This document shows positions 21,081 to 35,320 of a DNA stretch of 64,000 nucleotides, in pieces. The translations under genes were made by a program, and so were the position numbers. This stretch comes from Mycolicibacterium litorale. Its GTDB lineage: Bacteria; Actinomycetota; Actinomycetes; Mycobacteriales; Mycobacteriaceae. A model generated the notes under the pieces. The model was not told the origin of the DNA and searched no databases. It saw only the letters and a program-made list of their open reading frames with translations. The stretch spans positions 4,340,001-4,404,000 of the forward strand of contig NZ_AP023287.1 of the NCBI RefSeq assembly GCF_014218295.1, given 5' to 3'. The number at the start of each line of letters is the position of its first letter. The first letter of the stretch is position 1.

Positions 21081-21109
21081 ATCTTAAGAGACCCTTAAGT
21101 AACTGCCAA
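21081..21109 (-). promoter_or_regulatory. Predicted pks16 promoter with paired CTTAAG sites
   Basis: On the minus strand TTGGCA (21104-21109), a 17-bp spacer and TAAGAT (21081-21086) form a good SigA promoter. Two CTTAAG palindromes (21083-21088 and 21094-21099), 11 bp centre to centre, overlap the -10 and spacer. The leader to the GTG is about 195 nt. No gene is seen between 20,879 and 21,180. Confidence 0.5.
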
Positions 21110-21180
21110 ACCATCGCGCCGATTGAGGCGTGGGTCACAGCTTACGGATGCAACGACGCGGCGAACTCGACGGCACCCCG

Positions 21181-22149
21181 TCAGATCGAAGGAGACGGCG
21201 CCGGAACCACCCGGGCGCCCTGTACCGGCCCGCTGGCCACCCGCACCGTGCGGCACACACCGGCCCCGGCCAGCCGGGCGCCGACGTCGATCGCCGCCGG
21301 CGACGAACGGCACAGGAACGCACAGGTCGGACCCGACCCGGACACGATCGCGGCCAGCGCGCCGGCGTCCAGTCCGGCGCGCAGCGTGCGCCGCAGGTCC
21401 GGGTACAGGCTCAAGGCCGCCGCCTGCAGATCGTTGCCGAGCAGCGGCGCCAGCTGGTCGGCATCCCCGGACGCCAGGGCGGCCAGCATCGGCTCGGGGT
21501 CCCCCAGCCGGCTCGGCTCCGCCCGTTTGGCGTCCGCGGTCGCCCGCAGCCGGTCGAGTTCGGCGAACACCTTCGGCGTCGACAGACCCTTGTACGCGAA
21601 CGCCAGCACCCAGTGGAACGTGCTGCGGGCCAGCACGGTCGCCAGCTCCTCGCCGCGGCCGGTGCCCAGCGCGGTGCCGCCGTGCAGCGCGAACGGCACG
21701 TCGCTGCCCAACTCGGCGGCCATGGCGTGCAGATCGCGGCGCGGGACGCCGAGTTCCCACAGATGGTTCATCCCGACCAGCACGGCCGCGGCGTCGGCGC
21801 TGCCGCCGGCCATCCCGCCGGCCACCGGGATCGTCTTCTCGATCGAGATCGCCACGTCGGGGGCCCGGCCGACATGGTCGGCCATCAGTTCGGCCGCGCG
21901 CCAGGCGATGTTGCGCCGGTCGGTGGGCAGCGATTCGACACCCTCACCGACCAACTCCACCGACAGCGCGTCGGCCGTGGAGACCGTGACCTCGTCGAGC
22001 AGCGAGACGGCGTGGAACACCGTCGTCAGATCGTGGTATCCGTCGTCACGCAGATCGCCGACGCCCAGGAACAGGTTCACCTTGCCGGGCACCCGCACGG
22101 TGACCGAACCGGTGGGAACCCACTCGGAGGCGGTGTTGCCGTTGCGCAC
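21181..22149 (-). CDS. ispE: 4-diphosphocytidyl-2-C-methyl-D-erythritol kinase
   Basis: GHMP kinase of the MEP isoprenoid pathway, phosphorylating CDP-ME. 322 residues. The ATP loop [18 protein letters not shown]-terminal [12 protein letters not shown] and C-terminal [12 protein letters not shown] are present. The GTG at 22149 lies 6 nt after TAGTGT (22156-22161), so a secondary leaderless promoter may exist inside the rpfB-ksgA-ispE operon. Downstream of ksgA with a 59-bp gap, as in Rv1010-Rv1011. Confidence 0.95.
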   Translation of the reverse strand: MRNGNTASEWVPTGSVTVRVPGKVNLFLGVGDLRDDGYHDLTTVFHAVSLLDEVTVSTADALSVELVGEGVESLPTDRRNIAWRAAELMADHVGRAPDVAISIEKTIPVAGGMAGGSADAAAVLVGMNHLWELGVPRRDLHAMAAELGSDVPFALHGGTALGTGRGEELATVLARSTFHWVLAFAYKGLSTPKVFAELDRLRATADAKRAEPSRLGDPEPMLAALASGDADQLAPLLGNDLQAAALSLYPDLRRTLRAGLDAGALAAIVSGSGPTCAFLCRSSPAAIDVGARLAGAGVCRTVRVASGPVQGARVVPAPSPSI

Positions 22150-22208
22150 CGCTCGACACTATCCCCGCACGTGGACCGCGCAAACCCAGAGCAGACCGAG
22201 CCGGTCGG

Positions 22209-24294
<2,086 letters not shown>

Positions 24295-24295
24295 A

Positions 24296-28075
<3,780 letters not shown>

Positions 28076-28104
28076 GTGATCTGAACCACATTCGGCTCCT
28101 GGGC

Positions 28105-28131
28105 TGTCACACTCCCGAGCGGTGCGGTGTC
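28105..28131 (+). promoter_or_regulatory. ECF41-type promoter upstream of the oxidoreductase-sigma operon
   Basis: TGTCACA (28105-28111), 16 bp, then TGTC (28128-28131). The published ECF41 consensus is TGTCACA with CGTC at -10, so only one base differs. Position, 78 bp before the flavoprotein ATG, fits autoregulation of the downstream sigma operon. Confidence 0.6.
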
Positions 28132-28208
28132 TCGAGGGCAGACCGGCACTTCACCCCTCTGGCCGCCGCCGGCGACCGGGAAGTGCCGGATGACCCGAGG
28201 AGACAACG

Positions 28209-29387
28209 ATGTCCGATGCCAAGACCCGCGTCGTCGTCATCGGCGGCGGATACGCCGGCGTGATGGCCGCCAACCACCTCCGCCTCGACGGCGGTGTCCG
28301 GATCACGCTGGTCAACCCCCGCCCGCAGTTCGTCGAACGGATCCGCCTGCACCAACTCGTGACCGGCTCCGACGACTCCGTCGTCGACTTCGGCACCGTG
28401 CTCGGTGACGGCATCGAGCTCGTGGTGGACACGGCCGACCGGATCGACGCCGCGGCCCGACGGGTGCGGCTGGCCTCGGGCGCCACGCTGGACTACGACT
28501 ACCTGATCTACGCGGTCGGCAGTACGGGCGCCGCGCTGACCGTGCCGGGCGCCGCCGAATTCGCCTTCCCCATCTCCGAATTCGAGCACGGTCAGCCGCT
28601 TCGCGCCGCGCTCGCGACCGCCGCCGACGATGCACCGGTCGTCGTGGTCGGTGCCGGCCCGACCGGGATGGAGGTGGCCGCCGAACTCGCCGAAGGCGGC
28701 CGCCGCGTCACGCTCGTGTGCGGCAGCGTGCTCGGCCCCTACCTGAGCACCGCGGCGCGCCGGACCGCGGCGAAGCGGTTCAGCGACCTCGGGGTCACCG
28801 TGGTGGACGGACCCGGCGCCGTGGTCACGCAGGTGCAGGCGGATGCGGTCACGCTGTCCGACGGCCGCCACCTGCCCAGCGCGGTCACGATCTGGACGGC
28901 CGGCTTCGGGGTCCCCGACCTCGCCGCCCGCAGCGGCCTGACCACCGACCGCATCGGCCGGCTGGTCACCGACGAAACGCTCACCAGCGTCGACGACGAC
29001 CGGATCATCGCGGCGGGCGACGCGGCGGCGCCGTCCAACCTGCCGCTGCGGATGAGCTGCCAGGCCGCGATCCCCCTCGGCGCGCAGGCCGCCAACACCG
29101 TGCTCAGCCGGATCGCCGGCACCGAACCCAAGGCGCTGAACCAGGCGTTCACCGGCCAGTGCATGAGCCTGGGCCGCGGGGCCGGACTGATCCAGCTCGC
29201 CCACCTCGACGACCGCGTGATGCGGTGGCACATCTCCGGGCGGGTGGCCGCGTCGATCAAGGAGGCGGTCTGCAAGGGCACGATCTCGTTCCTGTCTCGC
29301 GAGGCGCGCAAACCGGGCAGCTACTTCTGGCTCAAAGGCGGTAAGCGGGCCCAGCGCGTCGCCGACGCGGGTGTGGCGGTGTCGTGA
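28209..29387 (+). CDS. FAD-dependent oxidoreductase (NDH-2-like fold), ECF41 partner
   Basis: 392 residues. Two dinucleotide-binding motifs are visible: VVVIGGGYAGVMAANHL at the N-terminus (FAD) and VVVVGAGPTGMEVAAELAEGG near residue 142 (NAD(P)H). AAGDAAAPSNLP is the C-terminal FAD-contact motif. Resembles NDH-2-like reductases of the pyridine nucleotide-disulfide family but is shorter and lacks an obvious membrane anchor. Good site GAGGAG (28197-28202) before the ATG. Overlaps the sigma gene by GTGA. ECF41 factors are typically linked to such COE-type enzymes. Confidence 0.88.
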   Translation: MSDAKTRVVVIGGGYAGVMAANHLRLDGGVRITLVNPRPQFVERIRLHQLVTGSDDSVVDFGTVLGDGIELVVDTADRIDAAARRVRLASGATLDYDYLIYAVGSTGAALTVPGAAEFAFPISEFEHGQPLRAALATAADDAPVVVVGAGPTGMEVAAELAEGGRRVTLVCGSVLGPYLSTAARRTAAKRFSDLGVTVVDGPGAVVTQVQADAVTLSDGRHLPSAVTIWTAGFGVPDLAARSGLTTDRIGRLVTDETLTSVDDDRIIAAGDAAAPSNLPLRMSCQAAIPLGAQAANTVLSRIAGTEPKALNQAFTGQCMSLGRGAGLIQLAHLDDRVMRWHISGRVAASIKEAVCKGTISFLSREARKPGSYFWLKGGKRAQRVADAGVAVS

Positions 29388-30268
29388 ACGACCACGCCGA
29401 ACGGTTCACGCTGCTGCGGCCGCTGCTGTTCACGATCGCCTACGAGATCCTGGGCAGCGCAACGGAAGCCGACGACGTGCTGCAGGAGAGCTACCTGCGC
29501 TGGGCCGAGGTGAACCTGTCGGGGGTGCACGACACCAAGGCCTACCTCGCCCAGCTCGTCACCCGGCAGGCCCTCAACGCGCTGCGGGCGCAGTCCCGCC
29601 GACGTGAGGACTACATCGGACCGTGGCTGCCCGAGCCGCTGCTGGTGGAGAGCAACGATGCGTCGACCGACGTGGTGCTCGCGGAATCGGTGTCGATGGC
29701 GATGCTCGTCGTCCTCGAAACGCTGACGCCGGACGAGCGGGCGGTGTTCGTGCTGCGGGAGGTGTTCGGGTTCGGCCACGACGAGATCGCCGCCGCGGTC
29801 GGCAAATCCGTGGCGTCGGTGCGCCAGATGGCGCACCGCGCCCGCGAACACGTCCAGTCACGGCGCAGGCGGTTCGAACCGGTGGACCCCAAGACGTCGA
29901 CGGAGATCACCGCGCGGTTCTTCGCGGCCGCCTCGACCGGTGACGTCGACGGTCTGATGGAACTGCTGGCCCCCGACGTGGTGTGGACGGCCGACAGTGC
30001 GGGCAAGCGCAGCGCGGCACGTCGCCCCGTCGTCGGCGCCGACCGGGTGAGCAAACTGATCCTCGGCCTGCTGCGGGTGGCCGGCGAAGGCGGCCGCATC
30101 GAACCGGCGATGTACAACAACGCCCCGGCGTTGAAGCTCTACCTCGGCGACAGTTTCGAGGGTGTCGTCACCGTCGAGGTCGTCGACGGCAGGATCAGCC
30201 ACTTCTACGCGATGCGCAACCCGGACAAGCTCGGCGGCGTCGACATCCCGCGGGAGATCAGCCGCTGA
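29384..30268 (+). CDS. ECF41-group sigma factor (SigJ-like) with fused SnoaL-like domain
   Basis: 294 residues. Region 2 (AYEILGSATEADDVLQESYLRW) and region 4 (LREVFGFGHDEIAAAVGKS) flank the WLPEP motif near residue 80, diagnostic for ECF41. A C-terminal SnoaL-like domain ends with NPDKL near residue 278, the second group-specific motif. In this group the fused domain replaces an anti-sigma factor in controlling activity. Translationally coupled to the flavoprotein; predicted target is the promoter at 28105. Related to M. tuberculosis SigJ, but orthology is not certain. Confidence 0.9.
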   Translation: MNDHAERFTLLRPLLFTIAYEILGSATEADDVLQESYLRWAEVNLSGVHDTKAYLAQLVTRQALNALRAQSRRREDYIGPWLPEPLLVESNDASTDVVLAESVSMAMLVVLETLTPDERAVFVLREVFGFGHDEIAAAVGKSVASVRQMAHRAREHVQSRRRRFEPVDPKTSTEITARFFAAASTGDVDGLMELLAPDVVWTADSAGKRSAARRPVVGADRVSKLILGLLRVAGEGGRIEPAMYNNAPALKLYLGDSFEGVVTVEVVDGRISHFYAMRNPDKLGGVDIPREISR

Positions 30269-30287
30269 GCTGTGTCAGTCTTGGCAC

Positions 30288-31550
30288 GTGCGAATCGAAC
30301 GGCTCGGCGACCTGGGTGAGCCACCCGCGGTGCTGGCCGCCGTCGGCCGCGCCGGCGCCGCGCTCGGGATGGCGCCGCCCGCCGCGTTGTTCGGCGAGTG
30401 GTTCGACTCCAGCGCCGTGATCGCCCCGTCGGTGACCGTCGCGCCGGTCGAGCCGGCCCAGGTGTTCGACGTGCCCTGCGCCGATACACCCGGGAACGCC
30501 GTCGGCGGAGGCTGGTTCGGCTATCTGTCCTACCCCGATCCGGGCGCCGATGGACTCGGGCCCCGCATCCCGGCCGCGGCGGGCGGCTGGTCGGACCGTG
30601 TACTGCGCCGCGACCTCGACGGCTGCTGGTGGTACGAAAGCCTCAGCGGGACAAGCGTTCCGGGGTGGATCGCCGAAGCCGTGCGGGCACCGTCGGCCCC
30701 GTCGGCCTACGAGATCGACTGGGTTGCACCGGATCGCGATGCCCACCGCCGCGGAGTGACGGAGTGCCTGGCCGCGATCGCGGCCGGCGAGGTCTACCAG
30801 GCCTGCGTGTGCACCCGGTTCGCCGGCCGCCTGCGCGGCACCCCGCTGGACTTCTTCATCGACACCGCATCGCGCACCACCCCGGCCCGCGCGGCCTACG
30901 TGGCCGGGAAATGGGGTGCGGTGGCGTCGCTGTCGCCGGAACTGTTCCTGAGCCGGCGCGGCGCCACGGTGACGTCCAGCCCGATCAAGGGGACGCTGCC
31001 GGCCTGGGCGGATCCGTCGGCCCTGCGGGCGTCGGTCAAGGACGTCGCCGAGAACGTGATGATCGTCGACCTGGTCCGCAACGACCTCGGCCGCGTCGCG
31101 GAGACCGGAACCGTCACGGTGCCCGAACTGCTGGCGGTGCGCCCGGCGCCAGGCGTGTGGCATCTGGTGTCGACGGTCACCGCCGAGGTCGCCGTCGACC
31201 TGCCGACGCGTGCCGTGCTGGAGGCGACGTTCCCGCCGGCGTCGGTCACCGGGACGCCGAAGGGCCGGGCACGAAGCCTGCTGCGGACGTGGGAGCCGCA
31301 TCGGCGCGGAATCTATTGCGGCACCCTCGGTCTGGCGTCACCGGTGGCGGGGTGCGAACTGAACGTGGCGATCCGCACGGTGGAGTTCGGCGCTGACGGG
31401 TCCGCGGTCCTCGGCGTCGGCGGCGGTATCACCGCCGACTCCGATCCGGACCGCGAATGGGACGAGTGTCTGCACAAGGCGGCGGCGATCGTCGGCGCCT
31501 CCTCGCCGATTCCGCCCGGCCACCGAGATGTGGTAGTCAACCCGGTATGA
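30288..31550 (+). CDS. pabB: Aminodeoxychorismate synthase component I
   Basis: 420 residues of the chorismate-binding family. The PIKGT motif near residue 231 marks aminodeoxychorismate synthase (catalytic lysine) rather than anthranilate or isochorismate synthase. ENVMIVDLVRNDLGR and TFPPASVTGTPKGRA are conserved. Makes the p-aminobenzoate precursor for folate. The GTG at 30288 lies 20 bp after the sigma-factor gene. Ortholog of Rv1005c by position. Overlaps the next gene by ATGA. Confidence 0.92.
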   Translation: MRIERLGDLGEPPAVLAAVGRAGAALGMAPPAALFGEWFDSSAVIAPSVTVAPVEPAQVFDVPCADTPGNAVGGGWFGYLSYPDPGADGLGPRIPAAAGGWSDRVLRRDLDGCWWYESLSGTSVPGWIAEAVRAPSAPSAYEIDWVAPDRDAHRRGVTECLAAIAAGEVYQACVCTRFAGRLRGTPLDFFIDTASRTTPARAAYVAGKWGAVASLSPELFLSRRGATVTSSPIKGTLPAWADPSALRASVKDVAENVMIVDLVRNDLGRVAETGTVTVPELLAVRPAPGVWHLVSTVTAEVAVDLPTRAVLEATFPPASVTGTPKGRARSLLRTWEPHRRGIYCGTLGLASPVAGCELNVAIRTVEFGADGSAVLGVGGGITADSDPDREWDECLHKAAAIVGASSPIPPGHRDVVVNPV

Positions 31551-31945
31551 GTGAACCGACCGGCAAGCCCGCCGACGTGGGCCCGCTGCCCCTGCCCGCA
31601 CTGACCGACTTCCCGGCCGATCAGCCGGTCGTGATGGTGAACCTGCTCAAGTTCGCCGAACCCGACGGGCTCGAGAGTTACCGGCGCTACGGTGCCGCGG
31701 TGGCGCCGTTCCTGGAACGGGTCGGCGCCTCGATCGTGTACGGCGGCACCTCCCCCGCGTTCGTCATCGGCGACGAGGGCAGCCCGTGGTGGGACGTCAT
31801 CCTGATCGTGCGGTACCCGACACCGTCGGCGTTCCTCGAGATGGTCACCAGCGAGGAGTACAACGCGATCCACGTGCACCGGGCGCAGGCGCTGGAGCGA
31901 GCCGAACTCATCGCGACCACCCATTGGCCGCTGGCCGGTTCCTAG
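31547..31945 (+). CDS. DUF1330-like dimeric alpha+beta barrel protein
   Basis: 132 residues: VVMVNLLKFAEPDGLESYRRYG followed by WWDVILIVRYPTPSAFLEMVTSEEYNAIHVHRAQALE, the ferredoxin-like barrel pattern of DUF1330/EthD-type proteins. No catalytic assignment is possible. Coupled to pabB by ATGA; its TAG shares CTAG with the convergent rsmI stop. Confidence 0.75.
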   Translation: MSEPTGKPADVGPLPLPALTDFPADQPVVMVNLLKFAEPDGLESYRRYGAAVAPFLERVGASIVYGGTSPAFVIGDEGSPWWDVILIVRYPTPSAFLEMVTSEEYNAIHVHRAQALERAELIATTHWPLAGS

Positions 31946-32814
31946 TCGCGCGAACGCAGCACGGCGTCGTAGAGATCGCGTTTCGACGGCGCCCCCGGGT
32001 TCTCGGAGACGACCGCGGCGCAGGCGTCCTTGACCCGCGCGCCCGCGGCGACACGGTCGTTGACGTCGGCGACGAGGGTGTCGAGATCGGCGGACGGCAC
32101 GGCACCGGCGAGCACGACGGTGATCTCGCCGAGCACGCCGTCGGCGGCCCACTCGGCCAGTTCGGCCAAGGTGCCGCGTTTGACCTCCTCGTGGATCTTG
32201 GTCAGCTCCCGGCACACCACCACCCGGCGGTCGCCGCCGAGCGCGGCCGCGGCGTCGCGCAGGGTGTCGGGCAGTCGCCGGGGTGACTCGAAGAACACGC
32301 ACGTGCGCTGCTCGGTGGTCAGCGCCTGGAACCAGGCCACACGGGCGGTGCTCTTGCGCGGCGGGAAACCCTCGAAACAGAACCGGTCCGACGGCAGTCC
32401 CGACACCGCCAGCGCCGTCGTCACCGCCGAGGGCCCCGGCAGGCAGCTGACCGGGAGTCCCGCGTCGACACAGGCGCTGACGAGCCGGTAGCCGGGATCG
32501 TTGATCAGCGGCATCCCGGCGTCGCTGACGACGAGCACTGTTGCGCCCGACCGGATCGCCTCCACCAGCGCGGGGACGCGGGTGGCCTCGTTCTGGTCGA
32601 AGAAGCTCGTCACCTTGCCCGCGGGCTTGACCTCCAGTGACTGCGCGAGCTGGCGGACGCGGCGGGTGTCCTCCGCGGCGACGATGTCGGCGGTGCGCAG
32701 CGCGGTCACCAGCCGCCTGGAGGCGTCGCCGGGCTGGCCGAGCGGGGTGGCGGCGAGAAGGAGTCGACCGGCGGTCATCTCGGCGGGCAGGAGCGGAGCG
32801 ACCGGGGGATGCAC
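31942..32814 (-). CDS. rsmI: 16S rRNA 2'-O-ribose C1402 methyltransferase
   Basis: Tetrapyrrole-methylase-fold enzyme of the RsmI family. GRLLLAATPLGQPGDAS, AAEDTRRVRQL, VVSDAGMPLINDPGYRLV and CLPGPSAVTTAL are the family motifs. 290 residues from the GTG at 32814, which lies 8 nt after TAGGCT; the ATG at 32778 (MTAGRLLLAATPL) matches the usual family N-terminus and may be the true start. Divergent from pmt through overlapping -10 boxes. Ortholog of Rv1003. Confidence 0.9.
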   Translation of the reverse strand: MHPPVAPLLPAEMTAGRLLLAATPLGQPGDASRRLVTALRTADIVAAEDTRRVRQLAQSLEVKPAGKVTSFFDQNEATRVPALVEAIRSGATVLVVSDAGMPLINDPGYRLVSACVDAGLPVSCLPGPSAVTTALAVSGLPSDRFCFEGFPPRKSTARVAWFQALTTEQRTCVFFESPRRLPDTLRDAAAALGGDRRVVVCRELTKIHEEVKRGTLAELAEWAADGVLGEITVVLAGAVPSADLDTLVADVNDRVAAGARVKDACAAVVSENPGAPSKRDLYDAVLRSRD

Positions 32815-32822
32815 ATCGATAC

Positions 32823-32832
32823 AGCCTACGAT
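32823..32832. promoter_or_regulatory. Overlapping divergent -10 elements, rsmI/pmt
   Basis: AGCCTACGAT contains minus-strand TAGGCT (32828-32823), 8 nt before the rsmI GTG, and plus-strand TACGAT (32827-32832), 8 nt before the pmt GTG. The two hexamers overlap by TA, the same layout as at tatD/metG. Confidence 0.5.
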
Positions 32833-32840
32833 CGAATCTC

Positions 32841-34382
32841 GTGACCGCCCCCGCCACCGATGCGCCGCGCGCGGTCCCCGTCATCAGTCCCGGGCCGTTG
32901 ATGCCGGTGGCGGACTTCGGACCGGTCGACCGGCTGCAGGGCTGGGCGATGACCGCGGTGATCACCGCGCTGGCCGCGATCACCCGGTTCCTCAACCTCG
33001 GCTCGCCCACCGATGCGGGCACGCCGATCTTCGACGAGAAGCACTACGCGCCTCAGGCGTGGCAGGTGCTGCACAACAACGGCGTCGAGGACAATCCCGG
33101 ATACGGGCTGGTGGTGCACCCGCCGGTCGGCAAACAGCTGATCGCGATCGGCGAGGCGCTGTTCGGCTACAACGGGCTGGGCTGGCGGTTCTCCGGCGCG
33201 GTGTGCGGCGTGATCATGATCCTGCTGGTGGCGCGGATCGTGCGGCGGATCAGCCGCTCGACCCTGGTCGGCGGGATCGCCGGGCTGCTGCTGATCGCCG
33301 ACGGCGTGTCATTCGTCACCGCGCGGACCGCGCTGCTCGACGGGTTCCTCACCGTGTTCGTCGTCGCGGCGTTCGGCTGCCTGATGGTCGACCGCGACCA
33401 GGTGCGCGAGCGCATGCACGTCGCGCTCATGGAGGGCCGGATCGGGGAGACGCCGTGGGGCCCGCGGCTGGGTGTGCGGTGGTGGCGCTTCGGTGCCGGC
33501 GTGCTGCTCGGCCTGGCGTGTGCGACCAAGTGGTCGGGGCTGTACTTCGTGGCCTTCTTCGGCGTCATGACGCTGGCGCTCGACATCGCGGCCCGTCGGC
33601 AGTACCGGGTGCCAAGACCGTGGGTCGGCGCCGTACGGCGTGACGCCGGGCCGTCGCTGTACGCGTTGGTGCTGGTGCCGTTCGCGGTGTACCTGGCGTC
33701 GTACACGCCGTGGTTCGCCTCCGAGACGGGGGTGAACCGGCACGAGGCCGGCCAGTCCATCGGGGAAGACAGCGCGTGGCCGATCCCCGACGCGGTGCGC
33801 TCGCTGTGGCATTACACGCACGCGGCCTACCGGTTCCACTCCGGGCTGACCAACTCCGACGGCAACCACCACCCGTGGGAGTCCAAACCGTGGACGTGGC
33901 CGATGTCGCTGCGGCCGGTGCTGTACGCGATCGACAACCAGGACGTACCCGGCTGCGGGGCGCAGTCGTGTGTGAAGGCCGTGATGCTGGTCGGCACGCC
34001 GGCCATGTGGTTCCTCGCGGTGCCGGTGCTGGCGTGGGCGGTGTGGCGGACGTTCGTGCGGCGCGACTGGCGCTACGCGGTCGCGCTGACCGGCTACGCG
34101 GCGGGGTTCCTGCCGTGGTTCGCCGACATCGACCGGCAGATGTACTTCTTCTACGCGGCGGTGATGGCGCCGTTCCTGATCATGATGATCGCGTTGATCC
34201 TCGGCGACATCCTGCACGCGCCCAGGCAGAACGCCGAGCGGCGCACGCTCGGGTTGATGGTCGTCGCCGGCTACGTGGCGCTGGTGATCACGAACTTCGC
34301 GTGGCTCTTCCCGATCCTGACCGGCATCCCGATCAGCCAGTCGACGTGGAACATGCAGATCTGGCTGCCGAGCTGGCGTTGA
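32841..34382 (+). CDS. pmt: Polyprenyl-phosphate-mannose protein O-mannosyltransferase
   Basis: 513-residue GT39 membrane enzyme that O-mannosylates Sec-exported proteins. The first loop holds FDEKHYAPQAW near residue 65 with the catalytic acidic pair. About ten hydrophobic segments follow, and the conserved HPPVGKQLIAIGEALFGY and PWFADIDRQMYFFYAAVMAPF are present. GTG start with a leaderless-type -10. Ortholog of Rv1002c. Likely clients include the lipoproteins and secreted proteins encoded nearby. Confidence 0.95.
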   Translation: MTAPATDAPRAVPVISPGPLMPVADFGPVDRLQGWAMTAVITALAAITRFLNLGSPTDAGTPIFDEKHYAPQAWQVLHNNGVEDNPGYGLVVHPPVGKQLIAIGEALFGYNGLGWRFSGAVCGVIMILLVARIVRRISRSTLVGGIAGLLLIADGVSFVTARTALLDGFLTVFVVAAFGCLMVDRDQVRERMHVALMEGRIGETPWGPRLGVRWWRFGAGVLLGLACATKWSGLYFVAFFGVMTLALDIAARRQYRVPRPWVGAVRRDAGPSLYALVLVPFAVYLASYTPWFASETGVNRHEAGQSIGEDSAWPIPDAVRSLWHYTHAAYRFHSGLTNSDGNHHPWESKPWTWPMSLRPVLYAIDNQDVPGCGAQSCVKAVMLVGTPAMWFLAVPVLAWAVWRTFVRRDWRYAVALTGYAAGFLPWFADIDRQMYFFYAAVMAPFLIMMIALILGDILHAPRQNAERRTLGLMVVAGYVALVITNFAWLFPILTGIPISQSTWNMQIWLPSWR

Positions 34383-34499
34383 GACGGTTCCGCCCCGAGA
34401 TTGCACCGAGGGCTGCTGGGAAGCGGTTGTCCACAGCCCTGTGCGCAATGTGTCGGCTCGACGCCCGGATCTGTCGGCGGCTCGCCTCAGCATCGAGCC

Positions 34500-35261
34500 A
34501 TGTCGGAGGTGGTGGTCGGCGGTGAACTGCTCGCGAGCGGGGCGCTCACCCGCGGTCAGTTGCGCTGGAACTACCGCCGGCTGTTCCCGGACGTCTACGC
34601 GCCGAAGGCGTCGCCGCCTACGCTCCGGCTGAAGACCGCGGGCGCCTGGCTGTGGTCGAAGCGAACCGGCGTGGTGACCGGGCGCGCCGCATCGGCGATG
34701 CACGGCGCGCTCTGGGTGCGCGAGGTCGGCGGTCTACTGGTGACCGCGCCGCATCGGACGGCGTTCGACCTCGCGAGGCATCTGCCCCGGGACGGGGCGG
34801 TCACGCACCTCGACGCGCTGGCACAGGCCACCGGTGTCACCGCAGCGGAGGCGTTGTCGCTCGCCGCACGTTATCCGCGTGCGCGCGGCCTGCGCCGTGC
34901 GCGCATCGCGCTCGACCTCATGGACGGCGGCGCGGAGTCGCCGAAGGAGACGTGGCTGCGCCTGTTGCTCATCGACGCCGGACTTCCGCGGCCGCGCACG
35001 CAGATTCGGGTCGCCGACCGCTTCCGCGAGGCGTTCATCGACATGGGCTACGACGAACCGAAAGTGGGCCTGGACTACGAAGGCGCACACCACAGCACCG
35101 ACCGCGGGCAGTACGTCCACGACATCGGTCGGGCCGAGCTCATCGAGGGCGAGAGGTGGATCGACGTCAAGGTCGTCAAGGAGCACAGCCGGCAGTTCAT
35201 TCTGCACCGCGTCCGCGAAGCGTTCGCCCGTCGGGGGTGCACGCCTCAGACATTGCACTGA
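34500..35261 (+). CDS. AbiEi/DUF559-like protein with apparent internal deletion
   Basis: 253 residues. The N-terminus (GELLASGALTRGQLRWNYRRLFPDVYAP) resembles the winged-helix domain of AbiEi-like proteins, and the C-terminus carries a Vsr/DUF559-type nuclease-like region (AFIDMGYDEPKVGLDYEGAHH, then WIDVKVVKEHS). The conserved SPKETWLRLLLIDAGLPRP links them. Relatives I recall have about 40 more residues between MHGALWV and LLVTAPHRTAFDLAR; here the two join abruptly. No partner toxin gene is adjacent. Confidence 0.65.
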   Translation: MSEVVVGGELLASGALTRGQLRWNYRRLFPDVYAPKASPPTLRLKTAGAWLWSKRTGVVTGRAASAMHGALWVREVGGLLVTAPHRTAFDLARHLPRDGAVTHLDALAQATGVTAAEALSLAARYPRARGLRRARIALDLMDGGAESPKETWLRLLLIDAGLPRPRTQIRVADRFREAFIDMGYDEPKVGLDYEGAHHSTDRGQYVHDIGRAELIEGERWIDVKVVKEHSRQFILHRVREAFARRGCTPQTLH

Positions 35262-35320
35262 GGGCGGTGAAATCCGGGCCGACCACGACCGTGACTGCAA
35301 TCTTCGCGAAAGCGCGCCGG

